Source: CAZJBS01 sp964544475
GTDB lineage: Bacteria > CLD3 > SB21
Direction: 5' to 3'
DNA: 64,000 bases
Assembly: GCA_964544475.1 (NCBI GenBank)
Contig: CAZJBS010000006.1
Coordinates: 1 to 64,000 of the forward strand
Part shown: positions 26,350-34,730 of the stretch, one piece after another
Layout of the letters: the number at the start of each line of letters is the position of its first letter
Numbering within the stretch: position 1 is the first letter of the stretch
Made by a program: the position numbers and the translations under genes
The notes under the pieces: model-generated
Databases searched by the model: none
Told to the model about the DNA's origin: nothing
Seen by the model: only the letters and a program-made list of their open reading frames with translations

Positions 26350-27279
26350 TCAACGCATGGACTGTGCTTCGGAAATGTCCTTGCGGATTTGCCGTGCCAA
26401 TGCCGCCTCAGAATCGAATTTCATCTCATCTCGAATACGGCCAAGAAATTCAAGGGTAATTGGCTTTCCACGCAATTCATCATCGAATGACAAAAGGTGT
26501 GTCTCAATGGTAATGTCTGGGCGATCACCAAACGTCGGCCGATGCCCAATATTCGTCACACTGCGATACGACATATCGCCCAATTGCACTTTGGTCGAAT
26601 AGACTCCGTTGCTTGGTTTGGTCTTCATGGGGTCACCCACATGCAAATTGGCTGTTGGAAACCCCAACATCTTGCCACGACCGTCGCCGGAACGAACAAT
26701 CCCTGAAATGGAATACGGCCGTCCTAGAAGTCCCGCGGCCGAAGTCACATTGCCCGCGCGCAACAAGCTTCGGATCAGCGTGCTCTTGATAGGATGTCCA
26801 TTCACCAAGAAAGCCTCAACCTTCTCAACTACAAATCCCCGATCGCGTCCAAGTCGATGAAGCGTGTTAACATCACCTTGTCGACCACTCCCAAACGCAT
26901 GGTCGTGTCCGATGAGAAATTTTGAGACCCCCACCTGAGAGCATACAACGTCATCTACAAATTCATCGGCGGTTCGGCGTGCCAATGCCGAATCAAATTG
27001 TAGGACAAGCACAGAATCAATCTCCAGCGAGGCCAATAATGCGATTTTCTCCTCCTTGGTAGTCAGAATGCTAATCTTTTCAGCCCTTTCCGGATTAACA
27101 ACGCTTTGGGGATGTGGGTCAAATGTGATGACAACAGATCTCCAGCCATTGCTCCGAGCCTGGGTGACCAAACGCTTCACCAAATACTGATGACCCAGAT
27201 GTATCCCATCGAACGTTCCGACCGTAACGATCGATTCGCGCACGAACGGAATGTCTTGTACCCGGCTGGCAAGTTTCAT
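26350..27279 (-). CDS. ribF: Bifunctional riboflavin kinase/FAD synthetase
   Basis: A 309-residue enzyme converting riboflavin to FMN and then FAD. The N-terminal FAD synthetase domain has the nucleotidyl-transfer motif VTVGTFDGIHLGHQYLV and later LIGHDHAFGSGRQGD. The C-terminal riboflavin kinase domain has GRGKMLGFPTANL and NGVYST. The ATG overlaps the truB stop by four bases (ATGA), so translation is coupled. Same operon position as ribC in Bacillus. Confidence 0.96.
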   Translation of the reverse strand: MKLASRVQDIPFVRESIVTVGTFDGIHLGHQYLVKRLVTQARSNGWRSVVITFDPHPQSVVNPERAEKISILTTKEEKIALLASLEIDSVLVLQFDSALARRTADEFVDDVVCSQVGVSKFLIGHDHAFGSGRQGDVNTLHRLGRDRGFVVEKVEAFLVNGHPIKSTLIRSLLRAGNVTSAAGLLGRPYSISGIVRSGDGRGKMLGFPTANLHVGDPMKTKPSNGVYSTKVQLGDMSYRSVTNIGHRPTFGDRPDITIETHLLSFDDELRGKPITLEFLGRIRDEMKFDSEAALARQIRKDISEAQSMR

Positions 27280-28031
27280 GCACGGCCCACGACGCGCTTC
27301 ATCCAGCCGGCCATAAGGTCAGGGGCAAACGCGTCATCAACTGAAAATTCGCCGATGCGCATTCGCCTGAGTGATGTCAGATGGGCGCCACAATTCAAAA
27401 GCTCTCCTAGATCTCTTGCCAGGGCTCTAACGTATGTACCCTTCGAGCAGGAAACACGAAAACCCACTTCAGGCAGGCTTATTTGTGTGATTGTGAACTC
27501 TGAAATCATGACGCTTCTTTCATCCAGAGTGAATAGTTCACCCCGTCGCGCTCGGTGGTATGAGCGAACCCCATTGACTCTGATGGCTGAAACAGACGGG
27601 GGCCTTTGCATGATCGTTCCGGTCAGTTTCGTGCAGTAGTGTTGCAGCTCTTCCCGTCCAACGTGTTCAGGATACGGTCTTTCTCTTAGCAGTGTGCCCT
27701 CAAGATCATCAGTGGATGTGTTTTGGCCAAGCCTAAGTGTGCCCTCATACGTTTTCTCGCCATCCATGAACATGCCACACATTTTTGTGGCCCGGCCCGT
27801 ACAGACAATCAAAAGCCCGGTTGCAAAAGGATCCAAAGTTCCGGCATGGCCGACACGCCTGGCGCGGCATGCGTATCGCAGTTTGTTGACAATATCAAAT
27901 GAGGTCCATGCCCGCGGTTTGTCTATTAGGCAAATCGTTCCATCCTCAAATAGCGATGAATGCTCTTGAAAAGTCAGGTTTGTAGCAGATGATCGACCAA
28001 TAATCGGGACGTTTTCACGGTTTCTTTTCAT
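27276..28031 (-). CDS. truB: tRNA pseudouridine(55) synthase TruB
   Basis: A 251-residue TruB that converts U55 in the T-loop of tRNA to pseudouridine. The family core is present: ICLIDKPRAWTSFDIVNKLR, then RVGHAGTLDPFATGLLIVCTGRATK with catalytic Asp. The frame opens at 28085, inside rbfA. The ATG at 28031 gives a normal start and overlaps rbfA by 17 bases. The next gene, ribF, overlaps by four bases. Confidence 0.95.
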   Translation of the reverse strand: MKRNRENVPIIGRSSATNLTFQEHSSLFEDGTICLIDKPRAWTSFDIVNKLRYACRARRVGHAGTLDPFATGLLIVCTGRATKMCGMFMDGEKTYEGTLRLGQNTSTDDLEGTLLRERPYPEHVGREELQHYCTKLTGTIMQRPPSVSAIRVNGVRSYHRARRGELFTLDERSVMISEFTITQISLPEVGFRVSCSKGTYVRALARDLGELLNCGAHLTSLRRMRIGEFSVDDAFAPDLMAGWMKRVVGRA

Positions 28032-28365
28032 CGTGGATTTCTCTGAACAGTTTTTCGATCCGATCAAGTCGTTCAATGTCCTCATCGAAATAGAAACGCA
28101 ATTGAGGGACGCATCTCATCTCCACGCGTTCGCTCAACTTTGCTCTGAAAAATCCTTGAGCTTGATTGAGGGCTTTGACGAGAGCGATCCGTTCGCCAGA
28201 GTCGGCTTCAACGGTGAAATATACTTTGGCCAAACCAAGATCCGCGCTCATTTTTACGTCGGAAACAATGATTCTCTTAAATCGGGCGTCCTTGCTCTCC
28301 ATACGTAATATCGTTCCGATTTCTCGAAACAACAATGATGTCATCCTCTGAGTCCGAATGCTCAT
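28015..28365 (-). CDS. rbfA: 30S ribosome-binding factor RbfA
   Basis: A 116-residue KH-fold protein needed for late 30S maturation. It begins MSIRTQRMTSLLFREIGTIL, and contains IIVSDVKMSADLGLAKVYFTV and MRCVPQLRFYFDEDIERLDRIEKLF, both characteristic. The frame extends 54 bases further upstream into the DUF503 gene, but the ATG at 28365, one base after the upstream TAA, matches family N-termini. It is in the standard infB-rbfA-truB arrangement. Confidence 0.94.
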   Translation of the reverse strand: MSIRTQRMTSLLFREIGTILRMESKDARFKRIIVSDVKMSADLGLAKVYFTVEADSGERIALVKALNQAQGFFRAKLSERVEMRCVPQLRFYFDEDIERLDRIEKLFREIHDEKKP

Positions 28366-28366
28366 G

Positions 28367-28657
28367 TTAGTAAACCTGCACGGATTGCCGAATAACTTCC
28401 GCTTCCCCACTCGATTCAATCAAACGTACAATCTCGTCAAACGTACTGCGTATCAATTGTTGTTCATTGGATACAATGGCCACGCCAAGTGTGGCACGCT
28501 GCCACTTATCCAAGTGGTCTATTTCTGCAATTGAAACATTGAACCTGTTTGCCACTTTGCCTTTGATGCTTTTGATGACAAATCTCTTTTCCTTAAGGGA
28601 AGTACTCGCGTGGATGAGCATCTCCAGCTCGCAGGCTCCAACAAACATGCCACTCAA
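28367..28657 (-). CDS. ylxP: DUF503 protein (YlxP family)
   Basis: A 96-residue DUF503 protein. The conserved start MFVGACELEMLIHASTSLKEKRFVIKSIKGKVANRFNVSIAEID is nearly complete and followed by WQRATLGVAIVSN. The family is small and cytoplasmic and almost always lies between infB and rbfA; its molecular role is unproven but a link with ribosome assembly is inferred from that position. It overlaps the infB stop by four bases. Confidence 0.93.
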   Translation of the reverse strand: MSGMFVGACELEMLIHASTSLKEKRFVIKSIKGKVANRFNVSIAEIDHLDKWQRATLGVAIVSNEQQLIRSTFDEIVRLIESSGEAEVIRQSVQVY

Positions 28658-31335
28658 ACCGACAGGGTTCGCTTGGTTTCAACTCGCTCGTAGCACTCTA
28701 TGACGTCACCAGCCTTGATGTCGTTGTAGTTGTCGATAGTAAGACCACATTCGAAACCAACGGCAACCTCGCGAACATCATCCTTGAATCTTTTTAGAGA
28801 ACCAAGACGACCTTCAAAGACAACTTCTCCATTTCGTACAAGTCGAATAGGTTGCGTTCGGTTGATCTTGCCATCCACGACATAACATCCGGCCACCGTG
28901 CCGATCTTGGAAATTTTGAATATTTCTCTGATCTCAACCGTTCCGGTGACCTTGTCTTCGAATTCCGGTTCCAACATGCCCTCCAGGGCCTTGCGAATAT
29001 CCTCGATACAATCGTAGATAATATTGTAATAGCGGATATCAATGGTCTCTTTTTCGGCCAGCTTTCGGGCATTGAGGTTTGGTCGAACATGAAAACCGAT
29101 GATGACGGCGCCGGATGCTGATGCCAAAAGAACATCCGATTCCGTGATCACGCCGACCCCGCGGTGAATGATATCAACCTTGACTTCCGCGTTGCTCAGT
29201 CTTTGTATGGAGTCGCTCAAGGCTTCTACGGAGCCATCCACATCACCCTTGAGGATGATTGGTAACGACTGCACTCTGCCCAATTTGACCTGCTTGGATA
29301 TTTCGTCCAGGGTCAGGAAGCGGACACGGCGATGTTCCTGCTCACGCTTCAACTGTTGCCGCTTGAACGCCAGTTCTTTGGCTGTCCGTTCATTGGTTGT
29401 GACCACAAATTTGTCTCCGGCTTGTGGCAGTCCATCAAACCCGATCACCTGAACGGGGGTGGAGGGGCCGGCTTTTGAAATATTACGACCCCGCTCATCA
29501 TACATGGCTTTTACGCGCCCCGCATATATGCCACATATGAATGGTTGCCCAACTTCGAGCGTACCTTCTGATACCAGGATCGTGGACGACGCACCGCGAC
29601 CTTTGTCAAGTCTTGCTTCGACCACGGTACCCTTTGCACGACAACGCGATTTAGACTTGAGTTCCATAACTTCGGCTTCAAGAAGTATCTTTTCCAGCAA
29701 GGTGTCGACATTGAGGCCTTTTTTCGCCGATATTTCCACACACTGATACTTGCCTCCCCAATCCTCGACCAGGATGTTCTTCTCAGACAACTGAGTTCGA
29801 ATTCGAAGCGCGTTGGCTTCCGGCTTGTCAATCTTGTTGACAGCGATAATAATCGGTACGCCGGCGGCCTGGGCATGATTGATGGCTTCCAAAGTTTGCG
29901 GCATCACATTGTCGTCAGCCGCAACCACGATCACGACAATATCCGTAATTTGTGCGCCCCGGGCTCGCATGGCTGTGAAGGCTTCATGGCCCGGTGTGTC
30001 CAGAAACGTAATGCGACGCTTGTCCTTGAGTTCGACTTCATAAGCACCGATGTGCTGGGTGATGCCACCGGCTTCGCCAGCGACCACATTGGCAGAGCGG
30101 ATGTAATCGAGCAGAGAGGTTTTGCCGTGATCCACATGTCCCATGATGGTTACTATTGGAGCCCTAGGAACCAATTCCCCGCCCTCGGATTCTTCTTCTT
30201 CAATGGAATCGTCAAGATCGAAGGCCTCCGCACGTTCCACCTCATAGTCAAATTCGGATGCAACCAACGTAATCGTATCCATGTCCAGTCGTTGGTTGAT
30301 GGAAACAATAAGGCCAAGAGACAGGCAGGTCTTGATAACTTCAGAGACCTCCACCTCCATCAAGTCTGCGAGTTCATGAACTGAAACATATTCAGGAACT
30401 TTGAGCAGGTTGGACTCTTCTGATTGCGCTTGTTCGATCGCCTCTGCCTCCCGTTCGGCACGACGTCGTTTTTTGCGTTTCTGCCGCTCTTCACCAAGAG
30501 TGGAAGAGTCGTCCATTTTTGCGAGGGTCTCACGAATAGCGGTTTCAACATCTTTTTCGTTGATTTTCGACTTCTTGCGCTTTTTCTTCTTTGTTTTGGA
30601 CGTTTTGTCTTCAGCGGCGGATTCGGGTTCGGCCACAACTTCCGTTGAATCGCTCTTGGTCTTTTTCTTGCGGACTCTCCTGCCGCCGACAATTTCGTAC
30701 CCTTCATCCTTGAGCGCCTGTCGTTCCAGCTGCTGACGAGCTTTCTCAAACGCCAGCTTGAATTCCTCAATGGTCTTTTGAGACGACTTAAGGTTCTCAA
30801 GCAGATCCACTTTTTTCTTGTCGACCTTTTCAGTTTCGTGAAGAGGCTTGTCTTCAATGCGTAGGTCCGTATCTCGCAAGTGCGACTTTTGTTTCGCCTC
30901 GGCTGTCTCTTCTTTTTTCACATCGAACTTCGTTTCAGGAACGGGGCCTTTCTCCTCAGTCTTGATCATTTCGCCGGGCGTCTCTACGGGTGCCTTGACC
31001 GCGATCCCCGCTTCCAACGGTACGACCATTGGCTCTGCGGGCTCCACATGAGTATCTGGAACGCCTTTATCCATTTCGATATGAAGCTCCGCAGGAGAAA
31101 CCTGCAGGGAGTCATCCGACTTGCCTTTGCGTACCTTCTGCTTTTGATAGCTTTCGGCGTATTTCTTTTCTTTGCTAAAACGAGCCTGGACTTTTTCCAT
31201 CATCTCGTCATCCACGATACTCATGTGGGACTTGACGGTTTTGTAGCCTGCTTTTTGCAAGAACGCAATGATTTCATCGTGACTTACAAGAAGCTCTTTT
31301 GCGATCTGAAATACTTTTTTCCCGGTCTTGGCCAT
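28654..31335 (-). CDS. infB: Translation initiation factor IF-2
   Basis: An 893-residue IF-2. The first 320 or so residues are a long charged region rich in Lys and Glu, after an IF2_N helix motif (VFQIAKELLVSHDEIIAFLQKAGY). A second IF2_N motif (VSVHELADLMEVEVSEVIKTCLSLG) precedes the GTPase domain with GHVDHGKTSLLD, LDTPGHEAFTAMRARGAQ and NKIDKPEA. Domains II to IV follow, ending in the initiator-tRNA-binding domain. AAGG precedes the ATG at 31335. It is 35 bases from nusA. Confidence 0.98.
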   Translation of the reverse strand: MAKTGKKVFQIAKELLVSHDEIIAFLQKAGYKTVKSHMSIVDDEMMEKVQARFSKEKKYAESYQKQKVRKGKSDDSLQVSPAELHIEMDKGVPDTHVEPAEPMVVPLEAGIAVKAPVETPGEMIKTEEKGPVPETKFDVKKEETAEAKQKSHLRDTDLRIEDKPLHETEKVDKKKVDLLENLKSSQKTIEEFKLAFEKARQQLERQALKDEGYEIVGGRRVRKKKTKSDSTEVVAEPESAAEDKTSKTKKKKRKKSKINEKDVETAIRETLAKMDDSSTLGEERQKRKKRRRAEREAEAIEQAQSEESNLLKVPEYVSVHELADLMEVEVSEVIKTCLSLGLIVSINQRLDMDTITLVASEFDYEVERAEAFDLDDSIEEEESEGGELVPRAPIVTIMGHVDHGKTSLLDYIRSANVVAGEAGGITQHIGAYEVELKDKRRITFLDTPGHEAFTAMRARGAQITDIVVIVVAADDNVMPQTLEAINHAQAAGVPIIIAVNKIDKPEANALRIRTQLSEKNILVEDWGGKYQCVEISAKKGLNVDTLLEKILLEAEVMELKSKSRCRAKGTVVEARLDKGRGASSTILVSEGTLEVGQPFICGIYAGRVKAMYDERGRNISKAGPSTPVQVIGFDGLPQAGDKFVVTTNERTAKELAFKRQQLKREQEHRRVRFLTLDEISKQVKLGRVQSLPIILKGDVDGSVEALSDSIQRLSNAEVKVDIIHRGVGVITESDVLLASASGAVIIGFHVRPNLNARKLAEKETIDIRYYNIIYDCIEDIRKALEGMLEPEFEDKVTGTVEIREIFKISKIGTVAGCYVVDGKINRTQPIRLVRNGEVVFEGRLGSLKRFKDDVREVAVGFECGLTIDNYNDIKAGDVIECYERVETKRTLSV

Positions 31336-31370
31336 AATAACCTTAACAAGTTATGTTTCGAAAACTGGAA

Positions 31371-32750
31371 TTAGTCTTTGACTTGCATACGCTCCAGTAT
31401 TTCAAGAATCGTGTTCAGGGATTTGTCTGTGATGCCTTTTACGCTCTTCACTTCTTCCGGATTCATGATGTCGCCCAAGCGATGAAATCCCGCTGCCGCA
31501 AGTTTCTCAGCTGAACCCTTTGATACACCCTTAATATCTGCAATCAATGTCTGCTCATTCCATTCCAATTCGAGTTCCGCGGCCTCTTCATCGTCTTGTG
31601 ACTCAACAGCTGAGCCCATGCCAACATTATCAGCAGGCTGCTCAACCGCTTCAGCTTCACCGTTGATTTCTGCGGCCACAGCCTCTTCTAACGTTTCAGC
31701 GGGCTTCTCGCCGCTCAAATCGGAATACTTAATAGTCTGAATTTCGTAGCCAGTCAGTCGTGACGCCAGACTGATATTCTGTCCATATCTTCCAACCGCC
31801 ACCGACATTTCGTCGTCGTTGATGACGGCAAGGGCCTTGCGCTCCTGGGTATCCACCTCCACGCGCAGGGGTTTGGCCGGACTAAGAGCCCTGGAAATGA
31901 GAATCTCGGCATCAGAATTCCAACTAATGATATCGATCTTCTCGTTGTTCAACTCCTTAACTATGGCCTGAATACGCACCCCCTTCATGCCAACGCAAGC
32001 TCCCACAGCATCAATTCGCTTGTCATTGGAAAAAACTGCGATCTTGGTTCGTTCGCCGGGATCGCGGGCAATGGCCTTTATTTCGATGATGCCATCGTAA
32101 ATTTCTGGAACCTCGTTTTCAAACAACCGAACAAGGAATTGTGGGTCGGACCGGGATACAATAACGCGCGGACCACGCGTATCATCGACAACTTCCTTGA
32201 TAATGGCGCGAATCGTCTCTCCTCGCTTGTGGCGTTCATTGGCTATCTGTTCGTGCTTTGGCATGATTAGTTCAGTTCGCTCAAAGCTGACAATAATTTC
32301 ATTGCGATTGATCTGACGAATTTCGCCCACCACAATTTCACCAACACGATTGCCAAATTCTTCCAGGATCATCTTGTGCTCGATTTCGCGTATCTTCTGA
32401 TTCAAGGCTTGTCTCGCGCTGATAATAAGGCGTCGGCCAAAACTCGCTGGGCTGATAACCTCCACGAAATCATCTCCGGCGTTCATATCAGGCTCGCTCT
32501 TCTTCGCTTGCTCTACCGATATTTGTGTCACGGGATCTTCGACATCCTCCACGACCTGCTTGGTCTGATAGATCTCAATCGTCGCCTTGTCCAGATTGAC
32601 AATCACATCAAAATTATCGGAAGTTCCATATTTTTTCTTAACCATCATCTTGAAAATATCTTCAATGATCAGGTTCAATTCATCCTTGGCGATGTTTTTT
32701 TCCCGTGCAATTTGTGAAAATGCTTCGACAATTTCACTGTTGTGTTCCAT
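31371..32750 (-). CDS. nusA: Transcription elongation/termination factor NusA
   Basis: A 459-residue NusA. The N-terminal RNA-polymerase-binding domain (residues 1-130) leads into S1 (about 135-200, NRVGEIVVGEIRQINRNEIIVSF). KH1 and KH2 (about 200-345) include IKEVVDDTRGPRVIVSRSDPQFL, GACVGMKGVRIQAIVKEL and VAVGRYGQNISLASRLTG. The C-terminus has an acidic linker and one helix-hairpin-helix repeat (IKGVSKGSAEKLAAAGFHRLGDI). GGAGGAAGC precedes the ATG. The YlxR and L7Ae-like genes found between nusA and infB in Bacillus are absent. Confidence 0.97.
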   Translation of the reverse strand: MEHNSEIVEAFSQIAREKNIAKDELNLIIEDIFKMMVKKKYGTSDNFDVIVNLDKATIEIYQTKQVVEDVEDPVTQISVEQAKKSEPDMNAGDDFVEVISPASFGRRLIISARQALNQKIREIEHKMILEEFGNRVGEIVVGEIRQINRNEIIVSFERTELIMPKHEQIANERHKRGETIRAIIKEVVDDTRGPRVIVSRSDPQFLVRLFENEVPEIYDGIIEIKAIARDPGERTKIAVFSNDKRIDAVGACVGMKGVRIQAIVKELNNEKIDIISWNSDAEILISRALSPAKPLRVEVDTQERKALAVINDDEMSVAVGRYGQNISLASRLTGYEIQTIKYSDLSGEKPAETLEEAVAAEINGEAEAVEQPADNVGMGSAVESQDDEEAAELELEWNEQTLIADIKGVSKGSAEKLAAAGFHRLGDIMNPEEVKSVKGITDKSLNTILEILERMQVKD

Positions 32751-32791
32751 GCTTCCTCCGAAAAATGTCTATCATGATTTCAACGTTTTTG

Positions 32792-33259
32792 TCACTTTAC
32801 CAGCAGCTTTCCACGAAGTATCCGTTCCATTGGGATCTCGACAAATTCATCTGACTGTTTTTTTGCGCTGGAGCGGATGATCAAGCGACCGCCATGGATA
32901 TTTTCCAATAGTCCATCAATAACTATGTCTTGGTTCTGTTCGTTTCTGTAGGTAATACTAGCCAAGCGTCCCAAGTTTTTTCTAAATTGCCATTCTTCCG
33001 AAAAAGGTCGTTCGATTCCCGGCGATGAAACCTCCAAAACACAGTCGGCTCCAAGTCCTCCCGTCTGTTCAATGGCGCTGCTTAGCTGTTTTGCAATCCT
33101 ATGGCATTCACCGACGGTAATTCCGGAAATGGTGTCCAGATAAATGCGACAAACGATCATCCGGTTTTGGCGTCTAACTTCAATATCAACAATATGAATT
33201 TCACTACCGCGTATGATATTCGCCAAGATTTCAACAATTTTGGCCTGCAGATCCAGCAT
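32792..33259 (-). CDS. rimP: Ribosome maturation factor RimP
   Basis: A 155-residue RimP required for 30S maturation. The N-terminal domain carries EIHIVDIEVRRQNRMIVCRIYLD, then GITVGECHRIAKQLSSAIEQ and the conserved VLEVSSPGIERPF motif. A C-terminal SH3-like domain follows. AAGGGCGT precedes the ATG. It is the first gene of the operon; a terminator-like hairpin lies 30 bases upstream. Confidence 0.95.
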   Translation of the reverse strand: MLDLQAKIVEILANIIRGSEIHIVDIEVRRQNRMIVCRIYLDTISGITVGECHRIAKQLSSAIEQTGGLGADCVLEVSSPGIERPFSEEWQFRKNLGRLASITYRNEQNQDIVIDGLLENIHGGRLIIRSSAKKQSDEFVEIPMERILRGKLLVK

Positions 33260-33288
33260 ACGCCCTTTCCTTCATGAATCCCTATAAT

Positions 33289-33314
33289 AAAAAAGTGGGT
33301 CTTTTGAACCCACT
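33289..33314 (-). terminator. Terminator-like hairpin in front of rimP
   Basis: On the minus strand, AGTGGGT (33314-33308) pairs with ACCCACT (33300-33294) around a seven-base loop and is followed by TTTTTATT. This is a good intrinsic terminator by shape, pointing toward rimP and ending 30 bases before its start. It could stop readthrough from upstream or act as an attenuator for the rimP-nusA-infB operon. The rest of 33260-33467, apart from this, is AT-rich spacer with no clear feature. Confidence 0.6.
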
Positions 33315-33467
33315 CCGTAATAGGTAAAGAGAGAAAAGCTCTATAATTTAGGGCATCACGTCAAATAATGCAAGCAAAATATTGGCTCACCCGTATTATT
33401 TTCTTGCATTTCAAGCATCGGATGGTTAGATTCACTCCGCTTTGAGACACATTAATCTTTGTTTTTT

Positions 33468-33540
33468 GGGGACATAGCTCAGTTGGGAGAGCGCAAGGCT
33501 GGCAGTCTTGAGGTCAGGGGTTCGACCCCCCTTGTCTCCA
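33468..33540 (+). tRNA. tRNA-Ala (GGC anticodon)
   Basis: The acceptor stem GGGGACA (33468-33474) pairs with TGTCTCC (33533-33539), with one G-U pair; A33540 is the discriminator. The anticodon stem CAAGG/TCTTG closes the loop CTGGCAG, giving GGC (33501-33503), alanine. D-arm and T-arm (GGTTCGACCCC) are standard. The 3' CCA is not encoded (CAA follows). The plus-strand gene lies alone between minus-strand genes. Confidence 0.95.
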
Positions 33541-33548
33541 CAAGAAAG

Positions 33549-33580
33549 GCCACAAGGACTTGTAAGTCTTTGTGGCTTTT
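33549..33580. terminator. Terminator after tRNA-Ala
   Basis: GCCACAAGGACTT (33549-33561) pairs with AAGTCTTTGTGGC (33564-33576), a long stem with one G-U pair and a tiny top loop, followed on the plus strand by TTTTCTATTT. Eight bases after tRNA-Ala, it ends that transcript. It also lies 14 bases beyond the stop of the minus-strand LPP20-like gene and may serve it too. Confidence 0.85.
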
Positions 33581-33593
33581 CTATTTGATGGCC

Positions 33594-34688
33594 CTAATTT
33601 GTGATTCGAACAAAATCACACTTGACCGCTACAGATGAATCCTCTTCATTGGTCAGGACGAGTCCAACACTACATGTTGCCGGGAATTCGGTTTCAACAC
33701 TACCAATCTCAATCCAATCGTCTTCTACCGTGCTGTACGATGCCGTAAAAGTGTATCCCCTTCTTTCGAGTTTGAAGAACGCAAAGTTCTTCAAAGGATC
33801 GATGCCTTTTTCGGTCCTTGGTAGCGCGATGTCGTTTGCAAATCCACCCAGATACAAGTATGCTCCATTATATTTCACATATGAGAATACGTTTTGTTGA
33901 CCACTCAGCGCATACAATCCTATTCCAACGTTGTAGTATTTCTCCCAATCCATCTTGACCCGTGACACTATGACGAAATCCCCGGAAACATCTCCATACT
34001 CTATGCGAGGCGCTTTTTTATCCCCGTCTTCCGGTTTGAATGTTTCGTAAGCCGCCAATGTTGCGGTCAAATTCTCGCCCAGAAATGAGTACTTGGAATT
34101 TCCATCCTGGTCAATCCACTTGAATTTCCCAAATGATTTGTTTGCGAAATCCGTTATCGTCTGCCCTTGACTTTCGCCACCAGCCTTTCTATGGCCGCCT
34201 CCGTCATTGTCCGCCATAGCACTCACTCCGTCATCTTCTTCGTCAACAGCAATGACCACGATGTCAGGATCCTTGACCGTCGCATTCAGCATCTGGATCG
34301 CTCCCATGGCGCTGTTCTTTGCCCGTTCCGCCTTCTTACGGGTAGCATAATCCTTGTCAATTGATTCCATTGGAAGAAGCGCAAGGACATACTGGTAGCC
34401 TGTAGAAGGATCGAGCCAATATTCGCTCAATCGAATTTGCGTCAGCGCCGACTTGATATCCTTCTTGGGATATTTTTTCTTGAGAAGACCTTCAATTCCC
34501 TGCCTGGCTTTCTTTTCTGCCTTGTTTCGAGCCTTGTCCGGTTTCTTGTCTTTTGCTATCCCTATTGAAACAAAATTGTCAGCAGCCAGTGCGCCGGGTT
34601 CATCAACCCACGCCGGCTTTTGCGCGAATCCATCCATGGCTATTCCAAAAAACAGACCGACGAATATGACTCCAATGAATTTGCTCAT
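33594..34688 (-). CDS. Secreted protein with LPP20-like N-terminal domain
   Basis: A 364-residue exported protein: MSKFIGVIFVGLFFGIAMDGFAQ is a clean signal peptide with cleavage after FAQ. Residues 24-110 (KPAWVDEPGAL, then FVSIGIAKDKKPDKARNKAEKKARQGIEGLL) resemble the LPP20/DUF4384-linked domain that begins with PxWVxxP. The C-terminal 180 or so residues (YNVGIGLYALSGQQNVFSYVKYNGAYLYLGG, FFKLERRGYTFTASYSTVEDDWIEIGS) look like a concanavalin/DUF1349-type beta-sandwich. GGAAGGAACTC precedes the ATG. Function unknown; periplasm or outer-membrane surface inferred. Confidence 0.7.
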   Translation of the reverse strand: MSKFIGVIFVGLFFGIAMDGFAQKPAWVDEPGALAADNFVSIGIAKDKKPDKARNKAEKKARQGIEGLLKKKYPKKDIKSALTQIRLSEYWLDPSTGYQYVLALLPMESIDKDYATRKKAERAKNSAMGAIQMLNATVKDPDIVVIAVDEEDDGVSAMADNDGGGHRKAGGESQGQTITDFANKSFGKFKWIDQDGNSKYSFLGENLTATLAAYETFKPEDGDKKAPRIEYGDVSGDFVIVSRVKMDWEKYYNVGIGLYALSGQQNVFSYVKYNGAYLYLGGFANDIALPRTEKGIDPLKNFAFFKLERRGYTFTASYSTVEDDWIEIGSVETEFPATCSVGLVLTNEEDSSVAVKCDFVRITN

Positions 34689-34730
34689 GACGAGTTCCTT
34701 CCGGATTGAGAGTGGCGGTTAAGACTTTAT

